Assembly (NCBI GenBank): GCA_022796875.1
Contig: JAAWJJ010000004.1
Location: forward strand, 24,745 to 88,744
Length of the DNA stretch: 64,000 nucleotides
Source of the DNA: Eubacterium sp.
GTDB lineage: Bacteria; Bacillota; Clostridia; Lachnospirales; Lachnospiraceae
Direction: 5' to 3'
Below the pieces are notes generated by a model. It saw only the letters and a list, made by a program, of their open reading frames with translations, had not been told where the DNA came from and searched no databases. Below, piece after piece: positions 18,107 through 26,292 of the stretch. A program made the translations under genes and the position numbers. The stretch's first letter is position 1; each line of letters opens with the position of its first letter.

Positions 18107-18366
18107 TATAAAAAATATTATCAGAACATTTACAGCATGTTTCGGACGGCAGCCTACACAAAATAGGATGAACTGCCCGTTCCGTCAAATGGAGGCTCTA
18201 ATCCCGCCGGAATATTTTACGGTTGCATACGCAAAAAGTAATCATGGCAGAGCGGTTAGAAAATCCATTTGATGGAGCAGGCGATTGTTATATTTTGTAC
18301 CAGCCTGACAGCATACCTGTAAAACCAGGTTTCTTGACGCTGCCAACTTCTGATAATATTTTTTAT
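18107..18366. mobile_element. 260-bp MITE-like element inserted in a divergent promoter
   Basis: Terminal inverted repeats TATAAAAAATATTATCAGAA (18107-18126) and TTCTGATAATATTTTTTAT (18348-18366). No coding capacity. Internally it shares GTTCCGTCAAATGGAGGCTCTAAT-like and AAATCCATTTGATGGAGCAGG-like segments with the element at 7015-7701. Its removal brings the two operator copies to exactly the spacing of the intact pair at 16477-16529, which supports its ends. No clear target duplication is visible because both flanks are A/T runs. Confidence 0.75.
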
Positions 18367-18369
18367 TTT

Positions 18370-18393
18370 TTCTAAATGGTCATTTCAGGTGAT
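18370..18393 (-). promoter_or_regulatory. Operator half, right side of the MITE insertion
   Basis: On the minus strand ATCACCTGAAATGACCATTT followed by AGAA. A -10-like TATCGT lies at 18416-18421, again 22 nt after GGTGAT, directed rightward toward the SnoaL copy 2 gene. Confidence 0.7.
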
Positions 18394-18515
18394 GTTTTCG
18401 TTTCGGAAAATATGTTATCGTTATTCCATGAAAAAAGTCTGATAAATGTTTATCATTATCATCACAGTACCATCGGTGCGCGCAACAAATTTTTTTGGAA
18501 AGGAATGACAAAAAC

Positions 18516-19061
18516 ATGATGAAAAACGTAGAAAACGGGAAAATTTATACTATGAAAGACACTCCGCAGGCGGCTACTCTGGAAGAAAGAATCCAACGCC
18601 TCGAAGATACGGAAGCGATTAAGTCCATAATGTACAACTATACGCGTTGTACGGATAACCTGGATGCGGAGGGAATTGCTGCTATGTTTACGGAAACAGG
18701 TACTTTCTGCTCTCCTGCGCTCGGCAACCCGACCGGCAGGGAAGCGATCGCGGATTTGTATAAAAAACTTCTGCCAGGTACAAAATCATCCAGCCATATG
18801 GTCGGAAACCAGCAGGTATTATTTACTTCCGAAAAAACTGCGGTCATGCACTGCTACCTTGTGGCGTGGCAGACTTTTGAAAGCTATCCGGTGAAACCGG
18901 ACTGCAATACTTACGGACGCTATGAACTCGACGTTGTGAAAGAAGACGACGGAGAATGGCGTGTACAGAATTTCAAGATCGTTATGGCCGGACAGGTAGG
19001 CGGCGGAAAATGCGCGGATCATTTTGCGCGCCCATGGCCGCCGGCTCCTTCCCAGGCATAA
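18516..19061 (+). CDS. SnoaL-like/BaiE-like family protein (copy 2)
   Basis: 181 residues from ATG at 18516, chosen over an upstream TTG because AAGGAA lies about 10 nt before it and the N-terminus then matches copy 1. Segments TLEERIQRLEDTEAIK, NYTRCTDNLDAEGIAAMFTE, SSHMVGNQQV and NTYGRYELDVV parallel copy 1 along its length. The tyrosine-x4-aspartate (YTRCTD) and histidine (SSHMVGN) are conserved. It is divergent from the SDR/copy 1 operon and followed by a transporter. Two paralogues with conserved active-site residues suggest two substrates or steps, or a hetero-oligomer. Confidence 0.7.
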   Translation: MMKNVENGKIYTMKDTPQAATLEERIQRLEDTEAIKSIMYNYTRCTDNLDAEGIAAMFTETGTFCSPALGNPTGREAIADLYKKLLPGTKSSSHMVGNQQVLFTSEKTAVMHCYLVAWQTFESYPVKPDCNTYGRYELDVVKEDDGEWRVQNFKIVMAGQVGGGKCADHFARPWPPAPSQA

Positions 19062-19143
19062 TAACAACGCATAGGATCATCCGTTGCTTTTCACACAGCG
19101 GCCGGACGCTTGCCGTCTGGCCGCGTAAAAAGAGGAGGGTTCC

Positions 19144-20301
19144 ATGAAAAAAACATCCTCATTAAAAATTGCGTTTCCGGTATCGTCCGTATGGTTCGGC
19201 GCGCTGGTTGGACCGTCCATGATCTCCGGTGCATTTTCCATTGTTTATTTCGCACCTTATGGAATATGGGGACTGCTTCTCCCATTAGCTGCAATGGGTA
19301 CGGCGGCAACGATTATCGGAATGGGCTCCGAAGTGGCCAGACGGCATAAGCTATACGACTACCACAGCTATACCAAATGCCTGTACGGGACAAATTCCAT
19401 CGGAAAAATACTTTGCATTATCATGGAAATATATATGCTGTTTGCAATGGTAGTCGGCGGAAGTTCCGTTATGGCAATGGGCGGTATTTTCTTAAACGAT
19501 CTGTTAGGAGTCCATCAGGTATGGGGTTCCGTCCTGATGGCCGCTTTGAGCATTGTTATCGTTTTGTGGGGCGCCAAACTTGTCCGTGCAACCTCTTCGG
19601 TGATGTCGGTCATTATGGTTACCGGCATGATACTTTTAACTGTTTTCGCCATATATTTTAATCCGGCCGGTTTTCAGGATATGTTTTCCGCAGAGCGTGT
19701 GGTTCAGCATCCTCCGATTGCCGCCGGTATCTGGAACGCATTACTGCTCGGACTGTCAAATGCCTGCAATGCTCTGACACTGTGTTCGGTAGAACAGACG
19801 CTGACCGAAAAAAGGCACTCCGCTGCCGTCGGTATCTGCAGTTTTATTTTAAACAGTACGGCGTTTATTATCGAAACGCTTGCCGTTCTTCCTTACTGTA
19901 CGGATCCGAACGTATTATCCCATTCCGTACCGGTATTGTACATTGTCAGTAATTTTTTGTCCGGATATGCTCCATGGCTGCCGGCCGTTTATATGATTAC
20001 AATGTTCTTCGGACTGGTTTCTTCCGGAGCTCCGCAGCTCCATGCTGTAGCCACAAGGATGAAACCGTATTACCCGAATAAAACGTTTTTTAAAAATGAT
20101 AAGACGCAGCATTTTATCACCGGTATCATTTATTTTGCAGTTTGCATTGCCATCTCGCAGCTTGGCCTGCGCACGATCATTTCACAGGGATATTCCCTGC
20201 TCGGCTATCTGGCAATGCCGCTGCTAATCATACCGATTTGCGTATTGATGCCTTTACGTTGGCGAAAAGAACGCCAAAAACAAATTGTGAATCCTGAGTG
20301 A
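19144..20301 (+). CDS. YkvI-like membrane transporter (APC-type fold)
   Basis: 385 residues with about ten hydrophobic helices, a glycine-rich first helix (GALVGPSMISGAF) typical of the YkvI family, and a basic C-terminal tail. AGGAGG precedes the ATG. It follows SnoaL copy 2 by 82 nt in the same direction and is likely co-transcribed. The family is related to amino-acid/amine permeases but is poorly characterised. In this context a carrier for the pathway substrate or product is plausible (inference). Confidence 0.7.
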   Translation: MKKTSSLKIAFPVSSVWFGALVGPSMISGAFSIVYFAPYGIWGLLLPLAAMGTAATIIGMGSEVARRHKLYDYHSYTKCLYGTNSIGKILCIIMEIYMLFAMVVGGSSVMAMGGIFLNDLLGVHQVWGSVLMAALSIVIVLWGAKLVRATSSVMSVIMVTGMILLTVFAIYFNPAGFQDMFSAERVVQHPPIAAGIWNALLLGLSNACNALTLCSVEQTLTEKRHSAAVGICSFILNSTAFIIETLAVLPYCTDPNVLSHSVPVLYIVSNFLSGYAPWLPAVYMITMFFGLVSSGAPQLHAVATRMKPYYPNKTFFKNDKTQHFITGIIYFAVCIAISQLGLRTIISQGYSLLGYLAMPLLIIPICVLMPLRWRKERQKQIVNPE

Positions 20302-20330
20302 ACGGTTTCACCGCTCACTCTCACCCCCAA

Positions 20331-20368
20331 AGACGCTGGGTACAAAAACCGTATCCGGCGTCTTTTTA
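20331..20368 (+). terminator. Terminator after the YkvI-like gene
   Basis: AGACGC (20331-20336) pairs with GCGTCT (20358-20363), with additional matches inward, and TTTTTATT follows. A second hairpin around the stop codon (GAGTGAACGG...CACCGCTCACTC, 20296-20320) precedes it. Confidence 0.65.
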
Positions 20369-20455
20369 TTCCTGACAATAGAAAACGCGCGAAACGTGGA
20401 TTCTATCGACGGTAAAATATTCTGGCAGCATTTTTAAGCGGAAGAAACCAACGCA

Positions 20456-20681
20456 CCGGCAGTACCTACAGTTCCCTCAAATATTTTAGAAGTATGGCAG
20501 CATAAGGGCAGGCTTTCACTGAAGTGGAATGTCAGGCACGTACAAAATAATAACCAATTGCCCTTGTGAAAGAAAATCCATTTGATGGAGCAGGCAATTG
20601 TTATATTTTGTACAGGGACTGACAGAAAACATATGAAATCAGTTTCTTAGATACTGTCAACTTCTGATAATATTTTTTATA
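20456..20681. repeat. Partial copy of the TATAAAAAATATTATC element
   Basis: From about 20456 the sequence follows the right part of the 7015-7701 element and ends in the same terminus (TTCTGATAATATTTTTTATA, 20662-20681). It lacks the internal 70-bp arm. GTACAAAATAATAACC (20539) and GGCAATTGTTATATTTTGTAC form an internal hairpin. A matching left terminus is not visible, so it is truncated or a half-element. Confidence 0.65.
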
Positions 20682-20785
20682 CGCTTTACAAAAGCCGCTG
20701 GCATACAGTTGCAATCACAGCACATTTATGGTATATTCGTACCGTTATAAAAACAAGGGATAACCGAAAGGAACGGTAAGGAACA

Positions 20786-21451
20786 GTGGCAAACAGCAGA
20801 AAAAAAGAACTGATTATTTTTGATTTGGACGGTACGGTTCTCGATACTTTGGATGATCTGGCGGATTCGCTGAATTATTCACTGGCATTTCACGGATTTT
20901 CGCAGCGAACGAAAGCGGAAGTAAGGGAATTTGTCGGCAACGGAATACGGAATCTGGTTGAGCGCGCGCTGCCCGGCAGTGCTGCTGATACAGAAATTGC
21001 TGCAGTTTTTCAGACTTTTATTGAATATTACAGAATGCATTGTTTTGATAAAACGAAGCCTTACGCAGGTATTCCGGAACTCCTGCAGAAACTAAAAGAA
21101 AAGGGATACCTGACCGCCGTGGTATCCAATAAAGCCGACGCCGTTGTACAAAAACTGTGCCGCCGCTATTTTGACGGCCTGTTTGACTATGCTGCTGGCG
21201 AACGAAACGGCGTTCCGAAAAAACCTGCACCGGACTCTGTATTACATGTCATGGAAATTTTCGGGAAAACCGCAGATGCCACACTTTACATTGGAGATTC
21301 TGAAGTGGATATTAAAACGGCGCAAAATGCCGGAATCGACTGTCTGTCCGTAACATGGGGATTTCGTGACTTTTCTTTTTTAAAGCTGCAGGGAGCCGAA
21401 ATGTTCGCACATTCCATTGATGATATCAGAACGAAACTGCATGCCGTTTAA
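20786..21451 (+). CDS. HAD-superfamily phosphatase, phosphoglycolate phosphatase-like
   Basis: 221 residues, GTG start behind AAGGAA. HAD motif I FDLDGTVLDT near the N-terminus, cap domain (residues 20-85), motif II VVSNKAD, motif III lysine near KKPAP, motif IV GDSEVD. This is the Gph/PGMB-like subfamily that removes phosphate from 2-phosphoglycolate or related sugar phosphates. Its last 4 nt overlap the convergent AmrS gene. Not obviously linked to the island on its left. Confidence 0.8.
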   Translation: MANSRKKELIIFDLDGTVLDTLDDLADSLNYSLAFHGFSQRTKAEVREFVGNGIRNLVERALPGSAADTEIAAVFQTFIEYYRMHCFDKTKPYAGIPELLQKLKEKGYLTAVVSNKADAVVQKLCRRYFDGLFDYAAGERNGVPKKPAPDSVLHVMEIFGKTADATLYIGDSEVDIKTAQNAGIDCLSVTWGFRDFSFLKLQGAEMFAHSIDDIRTKLHAV

Positions 21452-22275
21452 CAGTTTCCCACAAATACGTTTGTTAAATATTTTCCCGCAATTTGGACAA
21501 GCTGATGAACTTTCTGCACATCCGTAGGAGCTTTTTCCTGCATATGGTATCTTGGGAAAAATCTGGTAATGTGCAGTGGAATCTCTTTATCCACCGATGC
21601 AATCCAGACTGCTTCCTCTTCCATTTCACGGATAGCATCGTTCTCCCCGGGAACGATCAGCGTCGTCAATTCTATATGGCAGCTTCCCGCTGCAAGGACA
21701 ATAAACTCTTTCACGGCCTGCAGGCTTCCGCCCAGCATTCGATAGTATTCTTCCCGGAAACCTTTGAGATCAATATTCATAGCATCGACAAACGGAAGCA
21801 GTTCTTCCAATACCGAAAGCTCTGCCGTTCCGTTCGTTACCAGCACACATTTCATTCCGGCTTTCTTTAAAAGTCTTGCCGTATCCAGCACATACTCCCA
21901 GCCAATCAACGGTTCGTTATACGTAAACGCTACGCCAATATTCCCCACGTGTTGATACTGTAAGGCCATTTCCGTTAATTTTTGCGGGGAAAGAAATTCA
22001 TTTCTTATCTCCTCCTGTCCCGCCATGGATATTTCATGGTTCTGGCAAAACGGACAGCGTAAATTGCATCCGAAACTGCCCACGGAAAGTATCAGACTGC
22101 CCGGATGGAACAGATACAGCGGTTTTTTCTCGATTGGATCCAGTGCAAGGGACGTAATACGCCCGTAATTTTTGCATACGACCGTTCCCTCTTCATTTTT
22201 TCGGGCTTTGCAAAGTCCCCATTGTCCGGGTTTTAGCCTGCACTGATGGATACATGTCTGACAAACGGCTTCCAC
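21448..22275 (-). CDS. amrS: AmmeMemoRadiSam system radical SAM enzyme
   Basis: 275 residues from GTG at 22275, preferred because AGGAGG (22290-22285) is 9 nt upstream; the frame is open to a TTG at 22302 with no ribosome site. N-terminal CQTCIHQCRLKPGQWGLC is the cysteine-rich AmrS start; the radical SAM cluster motif CNLRCPFC follows, then the TYNEP signature. The family pairs with AMMECR1 and Memo domain proteins; its product is not established to my knowledge. Lies 55 nt downstream of the fused Memo-AMMECR1 gene in the same direction. Confidence 0.85.
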   Translation of the reverse strand: MEAVCQTCIHQCRLKPGQWGLCKARKNEEGTVVCKNYGRITSLALDPIEKKPLYLFHPGSLILSVGSFGCNLRCPFCQNHEISMAGQEEIRNEFLSPQKLTEMALQYQHVGNIGVAFTYNEPLIGWEYVLDTARLLKKAGMKCVLVTNGTAELSVLEELLPFVDAMNIDLKGFREEYYRMLGGSLQAVKEFIVLAAGSCHIELTTLIVPGENDAIREMEEEAVWIASVDKEIPLHITRFFPRYHMQEKAPTDVQKVHQLVQIAGKYLTNVFVGNC

Positions 22276-22330
22276 TGGGCCAATCCTCCTCTCCGTTTCC
22301 AAAACTGCTCATGGCGTTTCATTTCAAATT

Positions 22331-23716
22331 CTACTCATGGCGTACCACTTCAAAACGTTCCAGCTTCACTTCTTCGTTTTCTGCAATGCCTGCTTTCTGC
22401 CGGGCAATTGCAATTTGTTCTTCTACCGTGTCCACGCCTTCCAGATTCGGAAGAAGAAGCCCTCTTTTGAATCCTTTCGTAACGATCACGCCGAAACGCT
22501 TCACATCCAGTTCTTCTTTTGACGCAATTTCTTCAGTTTCTCCCAGTACATCCACGCTGATGGACAGCCGGTCCAGCTCCTTTTCTTCGATCGGAGAAAA
22601 CCGCGGGTCTTTTACAGACGCACTAACTGCATTTTCGATAATTTCTTCCGCCAGAGAAGAGCGGACCGCACTGATTGTTCCGATACATCCCCGCAGCCGT
22701 CCGTCTTTTTTAATGGACACAAAAACCCCTGCGCTCTGCCCGTACAGTTCCTGGGGCAGGCCTTCAGGCACCTTTATCTTTCTATGCGCAGTAACATATT
22801 CTTCCACTGTCCGACGGGCCAGCCGGACAAATTCATCTTCCGTTTCCCTTTTCAAAGCCAGTTCCTGTTTCCGTTTTTTCTCATATTGCTCTATAAAGTT
22901 CCGTTCCAGGTCCGCACCTTTTGCCTCATACGTACAGATTCCGTATCCCACGCCAAAAGGACCTTCGTAAGAAAACCGTTCTGCCGCTGCCGCCGTCCGG
23001 TCAAATGCACCGGCCATAATCGTAAAGGAACGATGCCCGCATTCTCCTGCTTTTTCACAAAAATCTTCCGAAAATTCCAGCAGTTTCCCAAAATTCGCCT
23101 GTTCCATGACTTCCATAATTTGCCGGTCATATTCCGGTCCGTCCTCACAAAATCCGTACGGTCCATCCTCTTTTAACCGATGGGACAGATCGCCGCTGGC
23201 AATAATTACTGTTTTCCTGTCCAGTTTTTCCGATATTTCTTTGATGCACTGTCCGAGTTCATAATGCTCCGGCAGTCCAAGTCCCGAGAGGCCGATGCGT
23301 ACCAATTGGTAATTTTTCCAGTATTTGTTTACAAAATACAACGGTACCATAGTTCCATGATCCAGCCGGGGTTCCCGCTCTCCGAGCGTTCCCGCAGGCA
23401 GTTCTTTTTGCTGTGCCAGTCCGCACAGTTCCTTTACAAATTCCGTATCATAGGAAACCTCCGTCTTCACCTGCCGGACACCAAACTGTGCAAAATCACC
23501 TTTTGCCCCGGTTCCCGGCGATATATGAAAATAATCCGCGTACATCGTCTGATGCGGCGAAAGAAGCACGATTGTTTCCGGTTTATAACCGCCGATTTTG
23601 CACGCCGCTTCTTCATAGGCATCTATCGTATCCTGTATTCCTTTTTCTTTGCCGCGTCCCACTTCCGGAATAATAAGCGGCGGATGCGGAACCATAACTG
23701 CCGCCATAATCCCCAT
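22331..23716 (-). CDS. Fused AmmeMemoRadiSam proteins B and A (Memo-AMMECR1)
   Basis: 461 residues with two domains. Residues 1-270 are a Memo-like extradiol-dioxygenase-fold domain (MVPHPPLIIPEVGRG; LLSPHQ; ASGDLSHRL). Residues 285-455 are an AMMECR1 domain with the diagnostic LRGCIGTI. The radical SAM partner is the next gene. Memo domains may bind metal through conserved histidines; AMMECR1 may bind nucleic acid or a small substrate. The system is widespread in anaerobes but its reaction is unknown. GGAGGTG precedes the ATG. Confidence 0.85.
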   Translation of the reverse strand: MGIMAAVMVPHPPLIIPEVGRGKEKGIQDTIDAYEEAACKIGGYKPETIVLLSPHQTMYADYFHISPGTGAKGDFAQFGVRQVKTEVSYDTEFVKELCGLAQQKELPAGTLGEREPRLDHGTMVPLYFVNKYWKNYQLVRIGLSGLGLPEHYELGQCIKEISEKLDRKTVIIASGDLSHRLKEDGPYGFCEDGPEYDRQIMEVMEQANFGKLLEFSEDFCEKAGECGHRSFTIMAGAFDRTAAAAERFSYEGPFGVGYGICTYEAKGADLERNFIEQYEKKRKQELALKRETEDEFVRLARRTVEEYVTAHRKIKVPEGLPQELYGQSAGVFVSIKKDGRLRGCIGTISAVRSSLAEEIIENAVSASVKDPRFSPIEEKELDRLSISVDVLGETEEIASKEELDVKRFGVIVTKGFKRGLLLPNLEGVDTVEEQIAIARQKAGIAENEEVKLERFEVVRHE

Positions 23717-23737
23717 AGAAACACCTCCAATTTCCGT

Positions 23738-24202
23738 TTATTTTGCTTTCCACAATTTCAGGCTCCAATAAAATATATCACCAAACGTAACCAAAAGAAC
23801 CACCGGCAGGAACCACGCCGGCAATCCTCCGCCAATTGCAATCTTCACGGACAGATAAGTAAAAATACATATTACTATAAACTTTATGGTACTGATCAGA
23901 TGCAATACAAGAGAATAAATCCGCTCTTTATTCTCTTTTGTCACTTCGACTCCAATATTCCATATTTGTGGAACTCTTTCGATAAACGTCAGGAAAATAT
24001 ACATTCCACCTGTCACAACAGGCATAATGATAATTTCTGATTTTGCTCCCCACCTGTCGATCGTTCCGTCAAATCCATAGTGCATCGGTATTTTATCCGG
24101 AATTTCAAACCAGACGGCGGCAAGAAATAAAACCATACCGACCATAATAATCAGGCACAGTATATTTAAAATCCGATCCGCTTTTCCTATCCTGATTTTC
24201 AT
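23738..24202 (-). CDS. DUF1648-type small membrane protein
   Basis: 154 residues with four hydrophobic helices. Between helices 1 and 2 is the DUF1648 signature IPDKIPMHYGFDGTIDRWG. Such proteins occur beside or fused to SdpI-like immunity and two-component transporters. Its start overlaps the end of the NUDIX gene by 4 nt, so the two are coupled. Function unknown. Confidence 0.7.
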   Translation of the reverse strand: MKIRIGKADRILNILCLIIMVGMVLFLAAVWFEIPDKIPMHYGFDGTIDRWGAKSEIIIMPVVTGGMYIFLTFIERVPQIWNIGVEVTKENKERIYSLVLHLISTIKFIVICIFTYLSVKIAIGGGLPAWFLPVVLLVTFGDIFYWSLKLWKAK

Positions 24203-24879
24203 TTTCCGTTCACCCTGTTTCTTTTACTGCTGTCATCTGAAATTATCTGTAAATAAATTTCCGCGAAAGATTTCATAATTTTAGCTGTCAGTCCCCAAAT
24301 GACATGTCCCCCGTATTGATAAAACAATATGTCCTCTCTCCGCTTCCGCCACTGATACTCTTTCCCGCCATAAACCAACTCATACGGAAAGTCGCTTCCC
24401 GGAAAAATCTGTGCCTCTACCCGATAAACATCCGGTTGGGTATTCAAAAAAAACTCCAACGGTACAGTAAAGACTTCCTCTACCTCTTCTTTACTGTAAG
24501 TTCCCTCATAATTTCGCAGCGCCGCGGCATAGGGATACATCATCAGCCGATGCCCCGTATACAGCACGTCCATCAGTCCGAAAACCCGAAACTGGTCGCG
24601 GGTAATCAAAAGTTCTTCCATCATTTCCCTGACAGCCGCCTCTTTCGGCGTTTCTCCCGGTTCCAACATCCCGCCCGGGAAGCATACGTCGCCGGGCTGA
24701 TGCAGTATCTTTTGGGAACGTACTTCAAATAAAACACTGTATCCCTGTTCCGTTCGGAGCAAAGGGATGCAGACCGCCGATTTCATACAGTCACCCGCTC
24801 CGATCAGGGCAGGCTTGTGTTCCAAAAGCTTTTCTAATTCGGGAAATTCGTCCTGGTTATCCTTTTGTTTCGTTTTCAT
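24199..24879 (-). CDS. NUDIX hydrolase, CoA pyrophosphatase-like
   Basis: About 226 residues from the ATG at 24879, which has AGGTGG 8 nt upstream (a GTG at 24891 is the alternative). The Nudix box is FPGGMLEPGETPKEAAVREM followed by MEELL. The segment VRSQKILHQPGDVCFPGG matches the extra motif of CoA diphosphatases (RSxxxxxxxGxVxFPGG). It likely cleaves CoA or its thioesters to 4'-phosphopantetheine and 3',5'-ADP. Confidence 0.8.
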   Translation of the reverse strand: MKTKQKDNQDEFPELEKLLEHKPALIGAGDCMKSAVCIPLLRTEQGYSVLFEVRSQKILHQPGDVCFPGGMLEPGETPKEAAVREMMEELLITRDQFRVFGLMDVLYTGHRLMMYPYAAALRNYEGTYSKEEVEEVFTVPLEFFLNTQPDVYRVEAQIFPGSDFPYELVYGGKEYQWRKRREDILFYQYGGHVIWGLTAKIMKSFAEIYLQIISDDSSKRNRVNGK

Positions 24880-24928
24880 TTTATAATCCACCTGTTGCTA
24901 TTTAAAATATACTATCATTTTCAGCATA

Positions 24929-25770
24929 CTATTTTGTTGTTTTCAAAAATTCTGCAAACACTTTTTCGGCATCATAGTCGGGTGCAAACCGTTTGGCAAT
25001 CTGCCAAATCTTTTGAATATCGCCTGTATCCGTTTCCAATTCCCTGGCAATGGCTTCTATTGATTTGTTCTTCTTCATCTTTTTGCAAATTTGTTCCGTC
25101 AGAGTTTTTTGTTGTCCCTGCTCCATCCCCCCGGGCAAGTCCTTCTTTTAATCCGGCTTCCATGGCGATTTTCCGTTTGCTTTTGATATGAAGTTCCTCG
25201 TTGTATTCAAAAATGCACATACTGATAACCTCCGCTTTATTCTTCCGCAGGAATTCCCGCAACCCCCCGGACCGGATACATTCTTCCACAGCCTCGCCTA
25301 CAGCCTCATTTAACGGCAAGGTTTTCAGGTGTCGGCGGACTTCCTGAACATATTGCGCATACTCATTTAACGTCCGGCAAGCCTCCAACAACTCTCTATT
25401 ATGCCCGAAATTAATGTTATACACCGTAACGCATAATTCCAATTCCGGATCCGCTGTCTTTTTCTCAAATGAATCGGACAGCCGCAATGTTTGCCGATCC
25501 AGCTGAGTATCTGTCCCGTTATAAAAAACCACGAATCTCGGTGCCGGGATCTTTACCAGTGAAAAACCGTACATGTCCCGATCTTTAATTCGGTTTTGCA
25601 ACATCCGGGAAAGATAAAAGAGATCACGCAGCGGCAGGTTCGGATTCCAGGTCATCCGTATTTGTGTACTGCGAGTGATTCAATGAATTATACAGACTTA
25701 ACAGGGCTTCTTTCTCCTGAAAAAGCATCCGGAAGACAGTATCTTTGTAGTTTCTTACAGCGTTTTTCAT
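24929..25770 (-). pseudogene. Rpn-family PD-(D/E)XK nuclease/transposase, broken
   Basis: The ATG at 25770 (behind AGGAGGAAAG) begins MKNAVRNYKDTVFRMLFQEK and reaches NTDDLE. It then jumps, out of frame near 25650, to NPNLPLRDLFYL, having lost about 40 residues expected in this family (the region with the catalytic PD-(D/E)XK strand). The frame continues to KEGLARG, where a run of six G on the minus strand (about 25124-25129) shifts the frame. The true C-terminus (MEQGQQKTLTEQICKKMK, NKSIEAIARELETD) is read in another frame to 24929. Both a deletion and a frameshift make it inactive. Confidence 0.75.
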
Positions 25771-26292
25771 TCACTTTCCTCCTTAAGTGGCAGGAAACGT
25801 TTTCCAGATCCTCCTGCTTTTTATAAATTGTGGTAAAAAAGCATGGATTCTCTGAAAATGCAGGAAGCCTGAAACAGAAAACAGCATGAGAACTTCCTGT
25901 AATTTAGATTGGAATACCTGAAATTGCTCAGACAAAAAAGAAAATATGCTTTGAGAAAATTCTAGCATAGATTTTTGGATAAAACAAGAAAATTTTACTT
26001 ACACAATTCATGCTTTTCGTTATCGGGATACTTTTTACAGGGGGGCGGGAAAGTAACTGACAGTTTGCTTGTTCCTTTGCGGAACGGCTTTATTCATAAT
26101 TTCTAAAAGTTGGAGATATAAAAAGTAGTATCAGAACTGCCGTTTTGTCGACAGATTTCCAGGCTGTGCCGCCAGAAAGGGAATCAAATCACATCCGCCC
26201 ATTACCGGGGATTGGATATCCAAAAAATCAGGAACTGGGTTCCCAGCTTTGGCAGCACAGTCGGAAATCGTTATTTATTCATTCATTCTTCT
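25771..26292. other. Intergenic region with a repeat fragment
   Basis: No convincing gene in 520 bp. At 26117-26141 TATAAAAAGTAGTATCAGAA followed by CTGCC is a diverged single end of the TATAAAAAATATTATC element; the matching other end is not visible. Confidence 0.5.

Noticed and set aside
8170..20301. A genuine bile acid inducible (bai) operon
   Set aside because: No BaiB ligase, BaiF-type class III transferase or BaiN, the gene order differs, and the similarity is at family level only.
22276..22302. Longer AmrS from a TTG at 22302
   Set aside because: AGGAGG would lie inside the coding part; it is correctly spaced for GTG at 22275.
25783..25968. Small minus-strand frame upstream of the broken Rpn gene
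   Set aside because: No ribosome site or recognisable motif; low-complexity AT-rich intergenic DNA.
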